Assembly: GCA_900637675.1 (NCBI GenBank)
Contig: LR134389.1
Span: 1,240,001-1,304,000, forward strand
From: Streptococcus equi subsp. equi
GTDB taxonomy: Bacteria > Bacillota > Bacilli > Lactobacillales > Streptococcaceae
DNA: 64,000 bases
Direction of reading: 5' to 3'
In this document: positions 31,725 to 43,063 of the stretch, piece by piece
Numbering within the stretch: position 1 is the stretch's first letter
Layout: every line of letters begins with the position of its first letter
Position numbers and translations under genes: made by a program
Notes under the pieces: generated by a model
Databases searched by the model: none
What the model saw: only the letters and a program-made list of their open reading frames with translations
Told to the model about the DNA's origin: nothing

Positions 31725-31899
31725 AAAGTCCCTCCTTCTTCTCTATACAGAGATTTCATTTTATGCTATACTTTTATATAATTTTAGATATAAAAAAAGA
31801 TGATAGCCTCAATCCATCATCAAGTTTAAAAGTTTTGCGGAAGCCTTTAACCATTGATTTTACTTGGATTTATTGTACTATCATCATTATAGCATTGTC
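31725..31899. other. Right end of the ICE and junction with the chromosome
   Basis: This AT-rich stretch lies between the parA ribosome binding site and the point (about 31,895-31,902) where the reading frame of a chromosomal ABC transporter breaks off after GHTGSG. It includes a short stem-loop (GATGAT...ATCATC near 31,799-31,820). No integrase gene or obvious direct repeat is visible at this end. The exact attachment core cannot be fixed without the left junction. Confidence 0.7.
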
Positions 31900-33038
31900 C
31901 CCAGAGCCAGTATGCCCTACTAGGGCAACCGTCTCCCCTTTATCAGCATGAATGGTAATATCAGATAAAACTGTCTTGCCATTTTCGTAAGCAAAATACA
32001 CCTTGGTAAAATCCACAGTACCATCTGTTAGCTCAATTGCTCGTGCTTTATCCGGCTCTGTCTGCGCCTCAAGCAGCTTCATTAGGCGCGTTCCTGTCGC
32101 TGTTGAGCGCTGAATATTAGGTAGCTGCCTAACCAGCATACTTAATAAATCAAACAAGCGCAGCAAATAATTGACGTAAATAAAGAGCTTACCAACTGTG
32201 ATGCCTGATCTCCCCTGCAAGAACTGGTAACCAATAACAGCCAAAATAGCGGCAATCATGCCATACTTTACCAATTCCGTCAGGGTCCATGAAGCAACTG
32301 ACTCTGCAAAAATAATCCTATCATCAGCTGTTTTCATCTGGTGGATCTGCTCTTCAAATTCCTCTAAGATCGTATCCTCTTGATGATAAAGCTGAATAAT
32401 AGAAACACCATTCATGGTTTCGTTGACTTGTGTGTTGACAGCGCTCCTAGCCTGATAAAAATCCTTCATTGGCTGGTCAGTCAAGCTTTTATACAGCCAT
32501 TGCATGCCATAAAAGAGTGGCATAATAAGCAGCAACAGCAAGCCTGACTTCACATCAAGGTAAATCATCACCACATAAATAAAAATAATTTGTGAAAGAC
32601 TGACAATAATTTGAGACAAAAGGTTATCATAAAATTGATTCTTCAGGGTTTCAGTATCATTAACAATCCTAGTTGCAATCTTTCCTGCAGGCTGATGATC
32701 AAAATAAGCTATCGGCAGCCTCTGCATGACATCAAAGGCTCGATTACGAAGATTAGCAACGATCCTATTAGAGGAATAAACCAGCATTCGATAAGAGATA
32801 TAACGCAAAACTGCTGTTATCACAATTAACAGCAAATACAGCAGGAGCAAGCGCTGAAAGCCTTCAATCGGTACCTCTTTTCCTCTAGCTATCGGAGTCA
32901 AGTAATGATCAATCGTTTGTTGCAACAATAAGGGAGCCATCTGACCTCCAGCTGTTGCCACTAGCAAAAGCCTATTGCCAGGGAAAAAGCCAAGGTCACA
33001 GCTTTAATTTCTTTTATTAATTTTATAAATAGGGTCAT
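31870..33038 (-). pseudogene. Second half of a heterodimeric ABC multidrug exporter, truncated by the ICE
   Basis: The true start is ATG 33038, one base after the stop of the upstream partner gene, with AGGAGG inside that gene's end. The transmembrane domain is complete, with the coupling motif VNETMNGVSIIQLYHQED. The nucleotide-binding domain begins (VYFAYENGKTVLSDITIHADKGETVALVGHTGSG), then ICE sequence adds DNAIMMIVQ and a stop. Lys of Walker A, signature, Walker B and H-loop are lost to the far side of the ICE. Independently, a T4 run (plus-strand A4 at 32966-32969) lacks one base near codon 25. The partner resembles PatA/PatB or BmrC/BmrD type drug exporters; which drug is unknown. Confidence 0.85.
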
Positions 33039-33039
33039 C

Positions 33040-34773
33040 TTAAACCTCCTGAGCCTGCTGACGCTGGTACTGTTCATAATACCAGCCCTTCTGAGCTAAA
33101 AGTTGTTGGGGCTGACCTTCCTCTACTATCTGCCCCTGATCCAGAACAATAACCCAATCGGCATGCTGAATCGCAGACAAGCGATGGCTAACAATAAGTG
33201 TTGTCTTTCCCTTTCTTTCGTCTTGAATGTGTCGAATAATATCAGTCTCTGTTCTAGCATCAACTGCCGACAGGGAATCATCTAAAATCAGCAAATCTGG
33301 CTGGGACAAAAAGGCTCTGGCAATCGAAATACGCTGCTTTTGACCTCCTGAAATAGACAGACCACGCTCTCCAATCTCAGTATCCAAGCCCTTTGCCATT
33401 CCTTGAACATCACGCGTAAAGGCCGCAGTTTCAATCGCCTCCAAGATTTCCTCAGTTGTAGCTGCCTTTTTCCCCATCGCAATGTTTTGAGCAACCGTTT
33501 TTGAAAACAGGATATGCTCCTGTGGCACATAGCCAATTTGACGCTCAAGTGATTGACGCTTATAATCCAAGACACTACGATGATTAATCATCAGCTGCCC
33601 CTGCCCAAGAGGGTATTGTCTCAAAAACTGCCTGACAAGGGTTGTTTTACCAGAGCCTGTTTTACCAACAATCCCTAAGGTTTGTCCCTTTTTCAGGGTT
33701 AAATTGATCTTTTCTAAGCTAGGCCTAGAACTATTGGCATAGGTAAAGCTATAGTCTATAAAAGCAATCTGATCAAAGCTCTCTAACTCAAGCTGGCCAT
33801 CAGGCTCCATATCATCACTTGTTTCGATGAGTTCATTAATCTTACCAAAAGAGGTCTTTCCTGTCTGATAAACCAAAATAAAGTCTGACAGCATGCCAAA
33901 GGGCTCCACCAAAGACACCAGATAAAGCTGCAGCGCAATGACTTGACCAAGTGTTACCTCTGAGCTTGCTATGAGCTGTAGGCCTACCATTAAAATGATT
34001 ACTGTACTAATGGCAATCATGACGCTGTAAAGAGGAAAGTACAAGGCACGATACTTGGCCACCTGATTCCATTTATCTGCCAAATTCTGAGTCTTTTGAG
34101 CAAAATGAAGTGCCAAATAATCTTTTTTACTGTAAGCACGCATCACTCTAATGCCCTCAACGGTTTCTAGTACCTCATCACTAAGGCTTGAAATCGCCTC
34201 ACGCGCCTCTTCAACCAAATGCTCTTGCTTTTTCGTCACACCATAGATCATCACCATCATAAGCAAAATCGGTACTATTCCTATCAAGGTCATTTTCCAA
34301 GAAATCAAAAACATGGTCGGAATAATAAAAGCAATCATACCACCAGCATATAGGATAATCATCAAGCCATAGCCGATAAGGTCCATAAGTGCTTCGACAT
34401 CTGTTGAAAAACGCGTGATCATGTCACCTGAGCGAAATTTCTCATAAAAAGGCGTTCTCATAAAAACAAGCTTTCGAAAGGCACGCTGCTGAATATCAAA
34501 CTTAAAATGAACTGCCTCCTGAAATAAATGAAGATGCCACAAATAAGCAACCCCATAAGACACTACTGCCGTAGCCAAAAGAATGATAACATGCCTCACC
34601 AATGCCCCTGAGCTTAGCTGATGCCTTGACATCAAATCAACCAAGTCTTGAATAACCCTTGTTGGTATCACAAGTGAGGCATCATATATCACTAAAGTCA
34701 TTGCAATAAGGATATAAATCCATTTCTTTTGCTTAATATGTTGAACAATTAAGGTCAGCATCATATCCTCCAT
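33040..34773 (-). CDS. First half of a heterodimeric ABC multidrug exporter (PatA/BmrC-like)
   Basis: 577 residues, the usual length for a half-transporter. Six membrane helices lie in residues about 15-290. The nucleotide-binding domain has Walker A GIVGKTGSGKTTLVRQ (about residue 368), Q-loop GYVPQEHILF, signature LSISGGQKQRISIARA, Walker B LLILDDSLSAVD and H-loop IVSHRLSA. Asp rather than Glu follows the Walker B aspartate (DDSLSAVD), so this subunit probably bears the degenerate, non-hydrolysing site of an asymmetric heterodimer. The leader region upstream contains a short leader peptide gene and a terminator, suggesting induction by translation inhibitors. Its partner is destroyed by the ICE. 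Confidence 0.9.
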   Translation of the reverse strand: MEDMMLTLIVQHIKQKKWIYILIAMTLVIYDASLVIPTRVIQDLVDLMSRHQLSSGALVRHVIILLATAVVSYGVAYLWHLHLFQEAVHFKFDIQQRAFRKLVFMRTPFYEKFRSGDMITRFSTDVEALMDLIGYGLMIILYAGGMIAFIIPTMFLISWKMTLIGIVPILLMMVMIYGVTKKQEHLVEEAREAISSLSDEVLETVEGIRVMRAYSKKDYLALHFAQKTQNLADKWNQVAKYRALYFPLYSVMIAISTVIILMVGLQLIASSEVTLGQVIALQLYLVSLVEPFGMLSDFILVYQTGKTSFGKINELIETSDDMEPDGQLELESFDQIAFIDYSFTYANSSRPSLEKINLTLKKGQTLGIVGKTGSGKTTLVRQFLRQYPLGQGQLMINHRSVLDYKRQSLERQIGYVPQEHILFSKTVAQNIAMGKKAATTEEILEAIETAAFTRDVQGMAKGLDTEIGERGLSISGGQKQRISIARAFLSQPDLLILDDSLSAVDARTETDIIRHIQDERKGKTTLIVSHRLSAIQHADWVIVLDQGQIVEEGQPQQLLAQKGWYYEQYQRQQAQEV

Positions 34774-34822
34774 TTCTGAACTAACCTATTTCAAGCTGTC
34801 TTAAAATAGGATTTTTGCACAC

Positions 34823-34860
34823 AAAAAGCCCGCAATAAGATATCCTTCCTACCGCGGGCT
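34823..34860 (-). terminator. Attenuator terminator in the ABC exporter leader
   Basis: Minus-strand AGCCCGC pairs with GCGGGCT across a 20-base loop, followed by TTTTTGTG. It stands 32 bases after the leader peptide stop and about 50 bases before the exporter start. No gene ends here except the leader, so its role must be to stop transcription before the exporter. Confidence 0.8.
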
Positions 34861-34892
34861 CTACTATTTCTATTTAGTGAAACTAAAAGAAA

Positions 34893-34958
34893 CTAACTGT
34901 TTTGGTTAGAAAGGAGACTATCGTAATAATGGTTAAATAGTTGAATGAAACGGATCAT
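34893..34958 (-). CDS. 21-residue leader peptide of the ABC exporter operon
   Basis: ATG at 34958, with AAAGGAG at good spacing, starts MIRFIQLFNHYYDSLLSN, and a TAG follows at 34893. The leader is followed by the terminator at 34823-34860 and then the exporter gene. The 3' part of the leader coding region forms its own hairpin (CTAAC...GTTAG). This layout matches ribosome-mediated attenuation described for the bmrB leader of Bacillus subtilis bmrCD: a ribosome slowed by an antibiotic on the leader would prevent terminator formation. Confidence 0.65.
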   Translation of the reverse strand: MIRFIQLFNHYYDSLLSNQNS

Positions 34959-35076
34959 TATTAATTTCTCCTTTCTTTTAATCTGCCTAACATCTTATCA
35001 TAGAATACTGGGCTTGTAAAGCCTTTTTTGGATAGTTCTTCTATTTTTTTACAAAAAACGCTTCCAATGTTTGCAT

Positions 35077-35090
35077 TTTAAACGTTTTCA
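35077..35090 (+). promoter_or_regulatory. Possible cre (CcpA) site upstream of the 5'-nucleotidase gene
   Basis: TTTAAACGTTTTCA fits the catabolite-responsive element consensus in most positions. Two weaker look-alikes lie close by (AAAACGCTTCCAA near 35056, GCAAACGCTATCG near 35098). They lie about 120 bases before the nudP start. The 34,974-35,209 gap otherwise holds only AT-rich promoter-like sequence. Confidence 0.4.
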
Positions 35091-35209
35091 GTGATTAGCA
35101 AACGCTATCGTTGAATTTTTGTTAGCTTTTTTATTAATTTTTGTTGAATTCTCATTTAAATAATAGTACACTTAACTTGTGACAATACTTTAAACTTTTA
35201 GGAGCGTTT

Positions 35210-37216
35210 ATGAAAAAGCATTTTGTTTTAAAAAGTAGTGTTCTTGGTGTCTTTGCCGGAGTTTCTATGCTAGTAACCGGCGTGCAGGCCGATCAGGTAG
35301 ACGTGCAATTTCTTGGTGTCAATGACTTTCATGGTGCCTTAGACACAACCGGCTCTGCCTACATGCCAGAAGGAAAGGTATCTAACGCTGGTACCGCAGC
35401 ACAATTAGCTGCTTATCTGGACGATGCAGAGGCTGACTTTAAGCAAACAAGCCCAGATGGGACAAGCATTCGTGTTCAACCAGGAGATATGGTCGGAGCT
35501 AGTCCTGCTAATTCTGGACTATTACAGGACGAGCCAACGGTTAAGGTATTCAACCAGATGGGCTTTGAATACGGAACCCTTGGGAATCACGAATTCGATG
35601 AGGGCTTAGCTGAATTCAACCGTATCATGACAGGCACTGCACCTGCTGAAGACTCAGCTATCAACGACATTACTAAGCAATACGAGCATGAAGCTTCAAA
35701 TCAAACCCTTGTCATTGCAAATGTCGTTGACAAGGAGACCAACACGATTCCTTTTGGCTGGAAGCCTTATGCTGTCAAAGAAGTCCCAGTTAATGATAAG
35801 TCAGTCAAGGTGGGCTTTATCGGTGTTGTGACAACAGAAATTCCAAACCTTGTCCTAAAACAAAATTATGAACAATATGATTACCTAGACTCTGCAGAAA
35901 CCATCGTTAAATATGCTAAAGAGCTCCAAGAGCAGCAGGTCAATGCGATTGTTGTCCTAGCTCATATCCCAGCAACAAGTGATAACGGGGTAGTTCATGA
36001 TGAGATGGCAGCAGTTATGGAAAAGGTTAACCAGCTTTATCCTGAGCATAGTGTGGATATTGTCTTTGCTGGTCACAACCACCAATACACCAACGGTACC
36101 ATTGGCACAACACGTGTCGTTCAGGCTGTTTCACAGGGGAAAGCCTATGCAGATGTTCGTGGAACACTAGACACTGACCTCAATGATTTTGTAGCCACTC
36201 CTGAAGCAAAGGTCATTGCCGTTGCTCCTGGCATAAAAACAGGCAATGCCGACATTCAAGCCATTGTTGATCAAGCCAATGACATTGTCAAAACCGTTAC
36301 CGAGCTAAAGATCGGTACAGCAGCTACCTCTTCAACGATTTCTAAAACAGAAAACGAAGACAAGGAATCTCCTGTTGGCAATTTGATAACAACTGCCCAA
36401 TTAACCATTGGTAGAAAAACCTTCCCTCATGTTGATTTTGCCATGACAAATAATGGCGGTATTCGCGCTGACTTGGTGGTCAAAGAGGATCAAACCATTA
36501 CCTGGGGAGCTGCACAGGCTGTTCAACCATTTGGCAATATTCTTCAGGTCGTTCAAATGACTGGCCAACAAATCTATGATGTCTTGAACCAACAATACGA
36601 TGAAGACCAAAAATACTTCCTTCAAATGTCTGGACTCAAATACACTTATACAGCTAATGAGGCTAACGATCCTTCAACACCGTTTAAGGTAGTAAAGGCT
36701 TATAAAGATAATGGTGAAGAAATTGATCCAGCAGCTCAATACACCCTAATCATCAACGACTTCCTATATGGCGGTGGTGATGGCTTCTCCGTCTTTAAGG
36801 ACGCTAAGCTACTAGGAGCCATTAATCCTGATACTGAGGTCTTTATCGAATACATCAAGGACCTTGAAGCAGCTGGAAAGACTGTAAGTGCTGGTATTAA
36901 CGGTGTGAAAACCTATGTCACTGCCAGTCTTGAAGGCTCTACTCAAAGTGATCATACCGGCAAGCACGAGATCATCAACCGCGTCTTTAAGAATCGTGAG
37001 GGCAAGGTGCTTGCTACTGAGCTTGTCTCTGACCTATTTACGCCTGCTCAAAATGCTAATCCTGCCACAAGCATCAAGCCTCTAGCAGCTAAAAAGCAAG
37101 CTAATGCTGCCTTACCAGCAACAGGAACAAGCCAGCATTCTGCTGCTGCCATGACAATCCTAGGACTACTAACCTTAACTGGTACTAGCCTTTTCAAGAA
37201 AAAGGAAGGCCAATAA
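35210..37216 (+). CDS. Cell-wall-anchored 5'-nucleotidase (S5nA/NudP type)
   Basis: 668 residues. Signal peptide about 1-27 (LGVFAGVSMLVTGVQA). The metallophosphatase domain shows VNDFHGAL, GNHEFDEG, VVLAHIPATSDNG and FAGHNHQY. The 5'-nucleotidase C-terminal domain (about 350-560) shows MTNNGGIRADL, QPFGNIL and YGGGDGF. The end is a sortase signal LPATG, a hydrophobic helix and KKKEGQ. Family knowledge: streptococcal S5nA/NudP converts AMP to adenosine (and dAMP to deoxyadenosine) at the surface, which dampens host immunity. The gene is monocistronic, with its own terminator at 37241, and stands divergent from the ABC exporter operon. GGAGCG precedes the ATG. Confidence 0.95.
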   Translation: MKKHFVLKSSVLGVFAGVSMLVTGVQADQVDVQFLGVNDFHGALDTTGSAYMPEGKVSNAGTAAQLAAYLDDAEADFKQTSPDGTSIRVQPGDMVGASPANSGLLQDEPTVKVFNQMGFEYGTLGNHEFDEGLAEFNRIMTGTAPAEDSAINDITKQYEHEASNQTLVIANVVDKETNTIPFGWKPYAVKEVPVNDKSVKVGFIGVVTTEIPNLVLKQNYEQYDYLDSAETIVKYAKELQEQQVNAIVVLAHIPATSDNGVVHDEMAAVMEKVNQLYPEHSVDIVFAGHNHQYTNGTIGTTRVVQAVSQGKAYADVRGTLDTDLNDFVATPEAKVIAVAPGIKTGNADIQAIVDQANDIVKTVTELKIGTAATSSTISKTENEDKESPVGNLITTAQLTIGRKTFPHVDFAMTNNGGIRADLVVKEDQTITWGAAQAVQPFGNILQVVQMTGQQIYDVLNQQYDEDQKYFLQMSGLKYTYTANEANDPSTPFKVVKAYKDNGEEIDPAAQYTLIINDFLYGGGDGFSVFKDAKLLGAINPDTEVFIEYIKDLEAAGKTVSAGINGVKTYVTASLEGSTQSDHTGKHEIINRVFKNREGKVLATELVSDLFTPAQNANPATSIKPLAAKKQANAALPATGTSQHSAAAMTILGLLTLTGTSLFKKKEGQ

Positions 37217-37240
37217 AATCGTCCTAGCCATAACAGCAAT

Positions 37241-37274
37241 AACCGACTGTATCTTAAGCATACAGCCGGTTTTC
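37241..37274 (+). terminator. Terminator of the 5'-nucleotidase gene
   Basis: AACCGACTGTAT pairs with ATACAGCCGGTT across a short loop, followed by a T run. It begins 25 bases after the stop codon. Confidence 0.85.
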
Positions 37275-37327
37275 TGATTTATGTGACGTTTATTTGTTTC
37301 GCACCTGTTGAGCAAGACAAATAAACC

Positions 37328-37398
37328 ACCCATCTATGGACTGCCCTCATTCGTTAGATTTTCTGTCTAACTTTTGGGGTGCAGTTCACTAACGGGTG
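37328..37398 (-). repeat. Hairpin downstream of def built on an IS3-family end
   Basis: Outer arms ACCACCC and GGGTGGT and inner arms ACTGC and GCAGT form a terminator-like structure after the deformylase gene. Its core (ACCCCAAAAGTTAGACAGAA...) is nearly the same as the right terminal repeat of the complete IS at 49,030-49,072. It is either an old IS end or a small non-autonomous derivative used as a terminator. Confidence 0.6.
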
Positions 37399-37406
37399 GT
37401 CATGAT

Positions 37407-37817
37407 TTAAATCAATATGCCCTCCAGATGATCCAGCTCATGCTGGCAGATTTGTGCAGGCAGGCCTGTCAATCTCAGGGATTTCTTGTGCCAATGTGCA
37501 TCAAGGTAATCAACCTTGATCTCCTGATAACGCTTTGTCTTACGTTGGCCGATTAGTGATAGGCAGGATTCCTCTGCCTCAAACGCTTCACGCTTAGCAA
37601 TTAATACAGGATTAAACATCACCAAATCCACAAAGCCCATGCTAATAATAATAACCCTCTTGTTTTCCCCTATCATATTAGCAGCCAGCCCCAGGCAGCT
37701 ATCACGATAATAAGCTAAGGTATCCTGCAGGTCTTGACCAATCCAAAGGTCCTTTTTCGTTGCTGGCTGTGCTTTTTGCTGCAAGAAAAAGGTGTCCTTC
37801 ACGATTTTTTTGATCAT
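37407..37817 (-). CDS. def: Peptide deformylase (short form)
   Basis: 136 residues. The three deformylase motifs are present: GLAANMIG (motif I, GxGxAAxQ, with Met-Ile where Gln is usual), EESCLS (motif II, metal Cys) and QHELDHLEGILI (motif III, HExxH with both His and Glu). Streptococci carry a main Def of about 200 residues and a shorter second copy like this one. It removes the formyl group from nascent proteins in the canonical family; the missing motif I glutamine leaves the activity of this copy uncertain. Monocistronic, ending at an IS-derived hairpin. Confidence 0.85.
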   Translation of the reverse strand: MIKKIVKDTFFLQQKAQPATKKDLWIGQDLQDTLAYYRDSCLGLAANMIGENKRVIIISMGFVDLVMFNPVLIAKREAFEAEESCLSLIGQRKTKRYQEIKVDYLDAHWHKKSLRLTGLPAQICQHELDHLEGILI

Positions 37818-37948
37818 CAGCTTCTCCTTGATTCATTGCTCTAATCGGCATGCATTGTCTAGATGACCGATCGTATATCTTAACGTCATTGAGCTAAGAT
37901 TAATGTGCTAACCCTACTGATATATTCAGCATATACCAGCCACAGCTC

Positions 37949-39322
<1,374 letters not shown>

Positions 39323-39405
39323 CTATTTTAAGTATAGTCAATATTATAAATTTTCTGAATTTTGATGTCAAGCTTTTACTATGATCTAAAGCAAATTAAA
39401 AGAGC

Positions 39406-39426
39406 CTTGGAACGATTCATTCCAAG
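39406..39426 (-). terminator. Terminator of the ABC exporter operon 41-43 kb
   Basis: CTTGGAA and TTCCAAG pair across a 7-base loop; on the minus strand a T-rich tract (GCTCTTTTAATTT) follows. It lies 13 bases beyond the stop of the last exporter gene. Confidence 0.75.
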
Positions 39427-39438
39427 ACCCTAAGCTTT

Positions 39439-41215
39439 TTAAGACTGACTGGTCTTAAATTGGCTATGATAAAGCTCATAATAGAAGCCCTTAGCAGCTA
39501 ATAGGCTGTCATGATTCCCCTGCTCGATAATCTGACCATCTTTTAGAACTAAAATCTTATCCGCCTCTTGAATGGTTGATAAGCGGTGAGCAATAACAAA
39601 GCTAGTCCTGCCAACCATTAATCGCTTCATCGCCTTTTGAATCAAAAGCTCTAAACGTGTATCAACAGACGAGGTGGCCTCATCTAGGATTAGCAGCTTT
39701 GGATCTGCTAAGAGAGCTCGAGCAATGGTCAGCAGCTGCTTTTGCCCCAGGGAAATATTGCTAGATTCCTGATTCATCACCATATGATAGCCACCTGGCA
39801 ATGTCCTAATGAAATGATCAACATTGGCAGCCTTAGCAGCCTCAATTATTTGTTCATCAGTCGCCTCTAAATGACCAAAGCGCAAGTTTTCCTGAATGCT
39901 GCCCTCAAAGAGCCAAGCGTCCTGCAGCACCATACCAAACTGACGCCTATAGGCTTGACGTGACAACTGACGAATGTCCTGACCATCAACTGTGATAGAG
40001 CCCTCATTCACATCATAAAACCGCATTAATAAATTAATCAGGGTGGTCTTGCCGGCTCCTGTCGGACCAACGATAGCTACCATCTCACCAGGCTTAACCT
40101 CTAAATTGAAATTTCTAATCAGAGGATTGTCTGCTGTATAGCTAAAATCAACCTGATTAAAGGACACCTGACCTGTTAAATCATGTTCTAAATGCTCTTG
40201 GGCAATAGTCAATTCATCTGCCTCATCAAGCACTGCAAAGATACGTTCTAAGGATGACTTGGCACTTTGCAGTGGACCAGCCAGCTGTGTTATGGTCTGA
40301 ATAGGCTGACTGATTTGCCAAATGTACTGAACAAAGGCTTGCATGTTTGTTCCCGATTGTCAGGCGGCCTGCTATCACCTGTAAGCCAGCGATTAAGGCA
40401 ACAATCATGTAAACAGAATCTGAAATAAAATGCAGAACTGGCATCATGATCCCAGAAATAAAGCTGGCCTTAAAGCCTACTTCTTGTAATCGCTCAGTGA
40501 TCTGGTGAAATTCCTCCTTTGAGGCTTCTTCACGACCATACAGTTTTAAAATATTAAAGCCGGTCAAATTTTCCTGCACAAAGCCATTCATTTCTCCCAA
40601 AATATTAGCCTGCGCTTTAAAATAAGGCTGTGATTTTTTTAAAACAAATCGAGAAGCAGCATATATCAACGGGATAGCGATAATCACAACAGAGGCTAGG
40701 GGGGCATTAATATACAAGACCATGCCAACCACCAAAATAAGGGTAAAAAAGGCGTTAACAATCTGTAAAAAGGACTGCTGTAAGGCATTAGAGACTGTCT
40801 CAACATCAGAGGTAAACCGGCCTAGCATATCGCCGAACTGATGCTTATCAAAATAAGACACAGGGATACGATTAATTTTTTGACTGAGGTCTCGACGAAG
40901 ATCACAAATGCTTGATTGCACAGCCCTTGTCATAAAATAGTTTGAACCATAAGAGCCTAACTCGTAAACAAGGGCCCTAATGATATAGAGAGCTAAAAGA
41001 AAGGCGATATAGGTTTTATTAATGCCTGCACCAGAGACTCCCTTTGCTATGTCTAATAGGTTTGCAGATAGCTCTGTTATCACCAAGCCAAGAACAAAGG
41101 GCTCTAAGACACTCATCACAGCACTGACTATTTTTAAAATAATGGCAGTTATTAGTGAGAGCCTATAGGCACTAAGGTAGGTCCAAATTCTTCTAAACAC
41201 ATGCTTTTCAGTCAT
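39439..41215 (-). pseudogene. ABC multidrug exporter half-transporter B, one-base frameshift
   Basis: Two open pieces, 40226-41215 (membrane domain, MTEKHVFRRIWTYLSAYRLSL...) and 39439-40344 (end of membrane domain and ATPase). The frame breaks after GRLTIGN near 40350. Removing one A from CAAACATG joins it to MQAFVQYIWQISQPIQTITQL and gives about 591 residues. The ATPase is complete: Walker A GPTGAGKTTLINLL, signature ISLGQKQLLTIARA, Walker B LILDEATSSVD, H-loop IAHRLST. It carries the canonical Glu after Walker B. It starts on the last base of its partner's stop. This is the only break in the window that needs a base removed rather than added. Confidence 0.85.
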
Positions 41216-42959
41216 TAATCCCCCTCCTCTTTTGTCATGTCTTCCTTGTTTAGCTGAGAATTGGCAATTTCACGATAGATGGCATTGCTTGTAAGCAATT
41301 CCTCATGTGTACCTCGGCCAACAATTTCTCCCTGATCCAAGACAATGATTTGATCAGCATCCATAATCGTGCCCACCCTTTGAGCCACAATTAAGACCGT
41401 TGCATCTTGTGTCACCTCTTTCAGCCGTCTGCGTAATTCAGCATCTGTCTTGTAATCTAGGGCAGAAAAGGAATCGTCAAAGATATAGATGTCTGGCTGC
41501 TTGACCACTGCTCTGGCAATAGACAGGCGCTGCTTTTGCCCTCCTGATAGATTACTGCCGGCCTCAGCTAGATGGGTTTGATAGCCCTTTTCACGACTGG
41601 TAATAAAGTCCTTCGCTTGGGAAACCTCTGTTGCCTGCTCAAGCTCACTGTGGCTGGCATCTGACTTACCATATTTTAGGTTTTCCTCAATGGTTCCTGT
41701 AAATAGCAGGGCTTTTTGAGGAATAAAGCCGATTTTAGAACGCAGCGCTTTTAATTGATAATCCCTGACATCAATGCCATCAACCAAGATTCTCCCTAAG
41801 GTCACGTCATAAAATCGTGGGATCAGATTAACCAAAGATGATTTTCCTGAACCTGTCGAGCCGATAAAAGCAATGGTCTCTCCAGGCCTAGTCTTAAATG
41901 AGATGTTATGTAAAACTGGACTTTCCGTTTCACCCGGATAGGCAAAGGTCACGTTATCAAATTCTAGATAACCACGTGTTGTGAACGCTGTTATACCATC
42001 TTCATTTTTAGAAATCGAAATCGGCATATCCAGCACTTCCTTGATACGCTTGCTTGACACTGCTGTTTTAGGGTACATGGTAAAGAGGTTGGCAAACATT
42101 AAAAATGAAAAAAGAGCATGAAAGCTATATTCGATAAAGGCCACCAAATCACCAATCTTAAACTGCCCCCTTGCCAAGGGATCCAAGGCAAACCAGACGA
42201 TCCCCACAATCATAGCAATGATAATTTGCACAAATAAGGGCTCTGTTAAGCCTGTCAAGGTAAATAGTCGCTTTGAGATTCCAGAATAGTGATCATTGCG
42301 CTTATTGAAGCGCTCTTCTTGAAAGTCTTCTCTTGCAAAGGCTCGAATAACTCTCAGACCTGTCAGGTTTTCACGCACCAATTGGTTAATACGATCAAGG
42401 CTCTCCTGCTGCTTTTCTGATAAGGGTCTTGTCTTTATCGCAACATAAAGCACCACAATAACTAAAAAAGGCATGGCAACAGCCACAATCCAAGCCAATG
42501 ATGGACTGGTTAAAAAGATCATCACCACTGAAAAGATCATCATCAAAGGAGTTACGACACCCAGCCTCAAGGACATTTCAGCAAATTGCATCAAAACAAA
42601 GGCATCATTTGTTATCCGAGTAACCAGGGAGGCTATGCCAATTTTTCATATTCCGAATGCGAATAATCCTGCAAGCAGCTATACATGTCATTACGTAAAT
42701 CCTTGATCATGTTGGTGGTTAGCTTACCCGAAGCATAGGATAAAATCACCCGTCCAATGACACCTAAAAGTACGATAATAAACATCATCAGAGCCCAAAA
42801 ATAAAGAGCCCTTTGATCCTGCTGCATAACGCCTTGATCAATCATACGAGCCAATATTGTTGGTAGCCCCAGATTGACCAGAACAAATAACAAGCCACCC
42901 ACAATATCGAAACAAATCCATTTAGGTCTTGTTTTTAAATAGGACCAAATTAAAGCCAT
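41215..42959 (-). pseudogene. ABC multidrug exporter half-transporter A, one-base frameshift
   Basis: Pieces 42633-42959 and 41215-42594 join into 581 residues when one A is added to the A5 run near 42643 (YEKIGIASLVTRITNDAFVLMQF). Six membrane helices precede the ATPase: Walker A GSTGSGKSSLVNLI, signature NLSGGQKQRLSIARA, Walker B IYIFDDSFSALD with Asp in place of the catalytic Glu, H-loop position IVAQRVGT (Gln in place of His). It is therefore the degenerate-site partner of subunit B, as in other asymmetric exporters. A stem-loop lies upstream at 42989-43015. Confidence 0.85.
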
Positions 42960-42988
42960 TCATTTCCTCCCAAATAATAGTGATATGA

Positions 42989-43015
42989 AAAGAAGCGCAA
43001 GCTAGCACTTCTTTT
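42989..43015 (-). terminator. Stem-loop between the ABC-F gene and the exporter operon
   Basis: AAGAAGCGC pairs with GCACTTCTT (one G-U pair), with T runs on both sides, so it can terminate the ABC-F transcript before the exporter genes. Confidence 0.65.
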
Positions 43016-43063
43016 TGTCTATAACTAGTTTAACACAAAAATATGAAATTGACACATAATTAA

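Noticed and set aside
34823..34958. T-box riboswitch before the ABC exporter
   Set aside because: No AGGGTGGNACCGCG-type T-box sequence is present; the short translated leader fits attenuation by a ribosome better.
35041..35110. Three tandem CcpA sites before nudP
   Set aside because: Only one (35077-35090) is a reasonable match; the other two miss key positions, so a tandem array is not supported.
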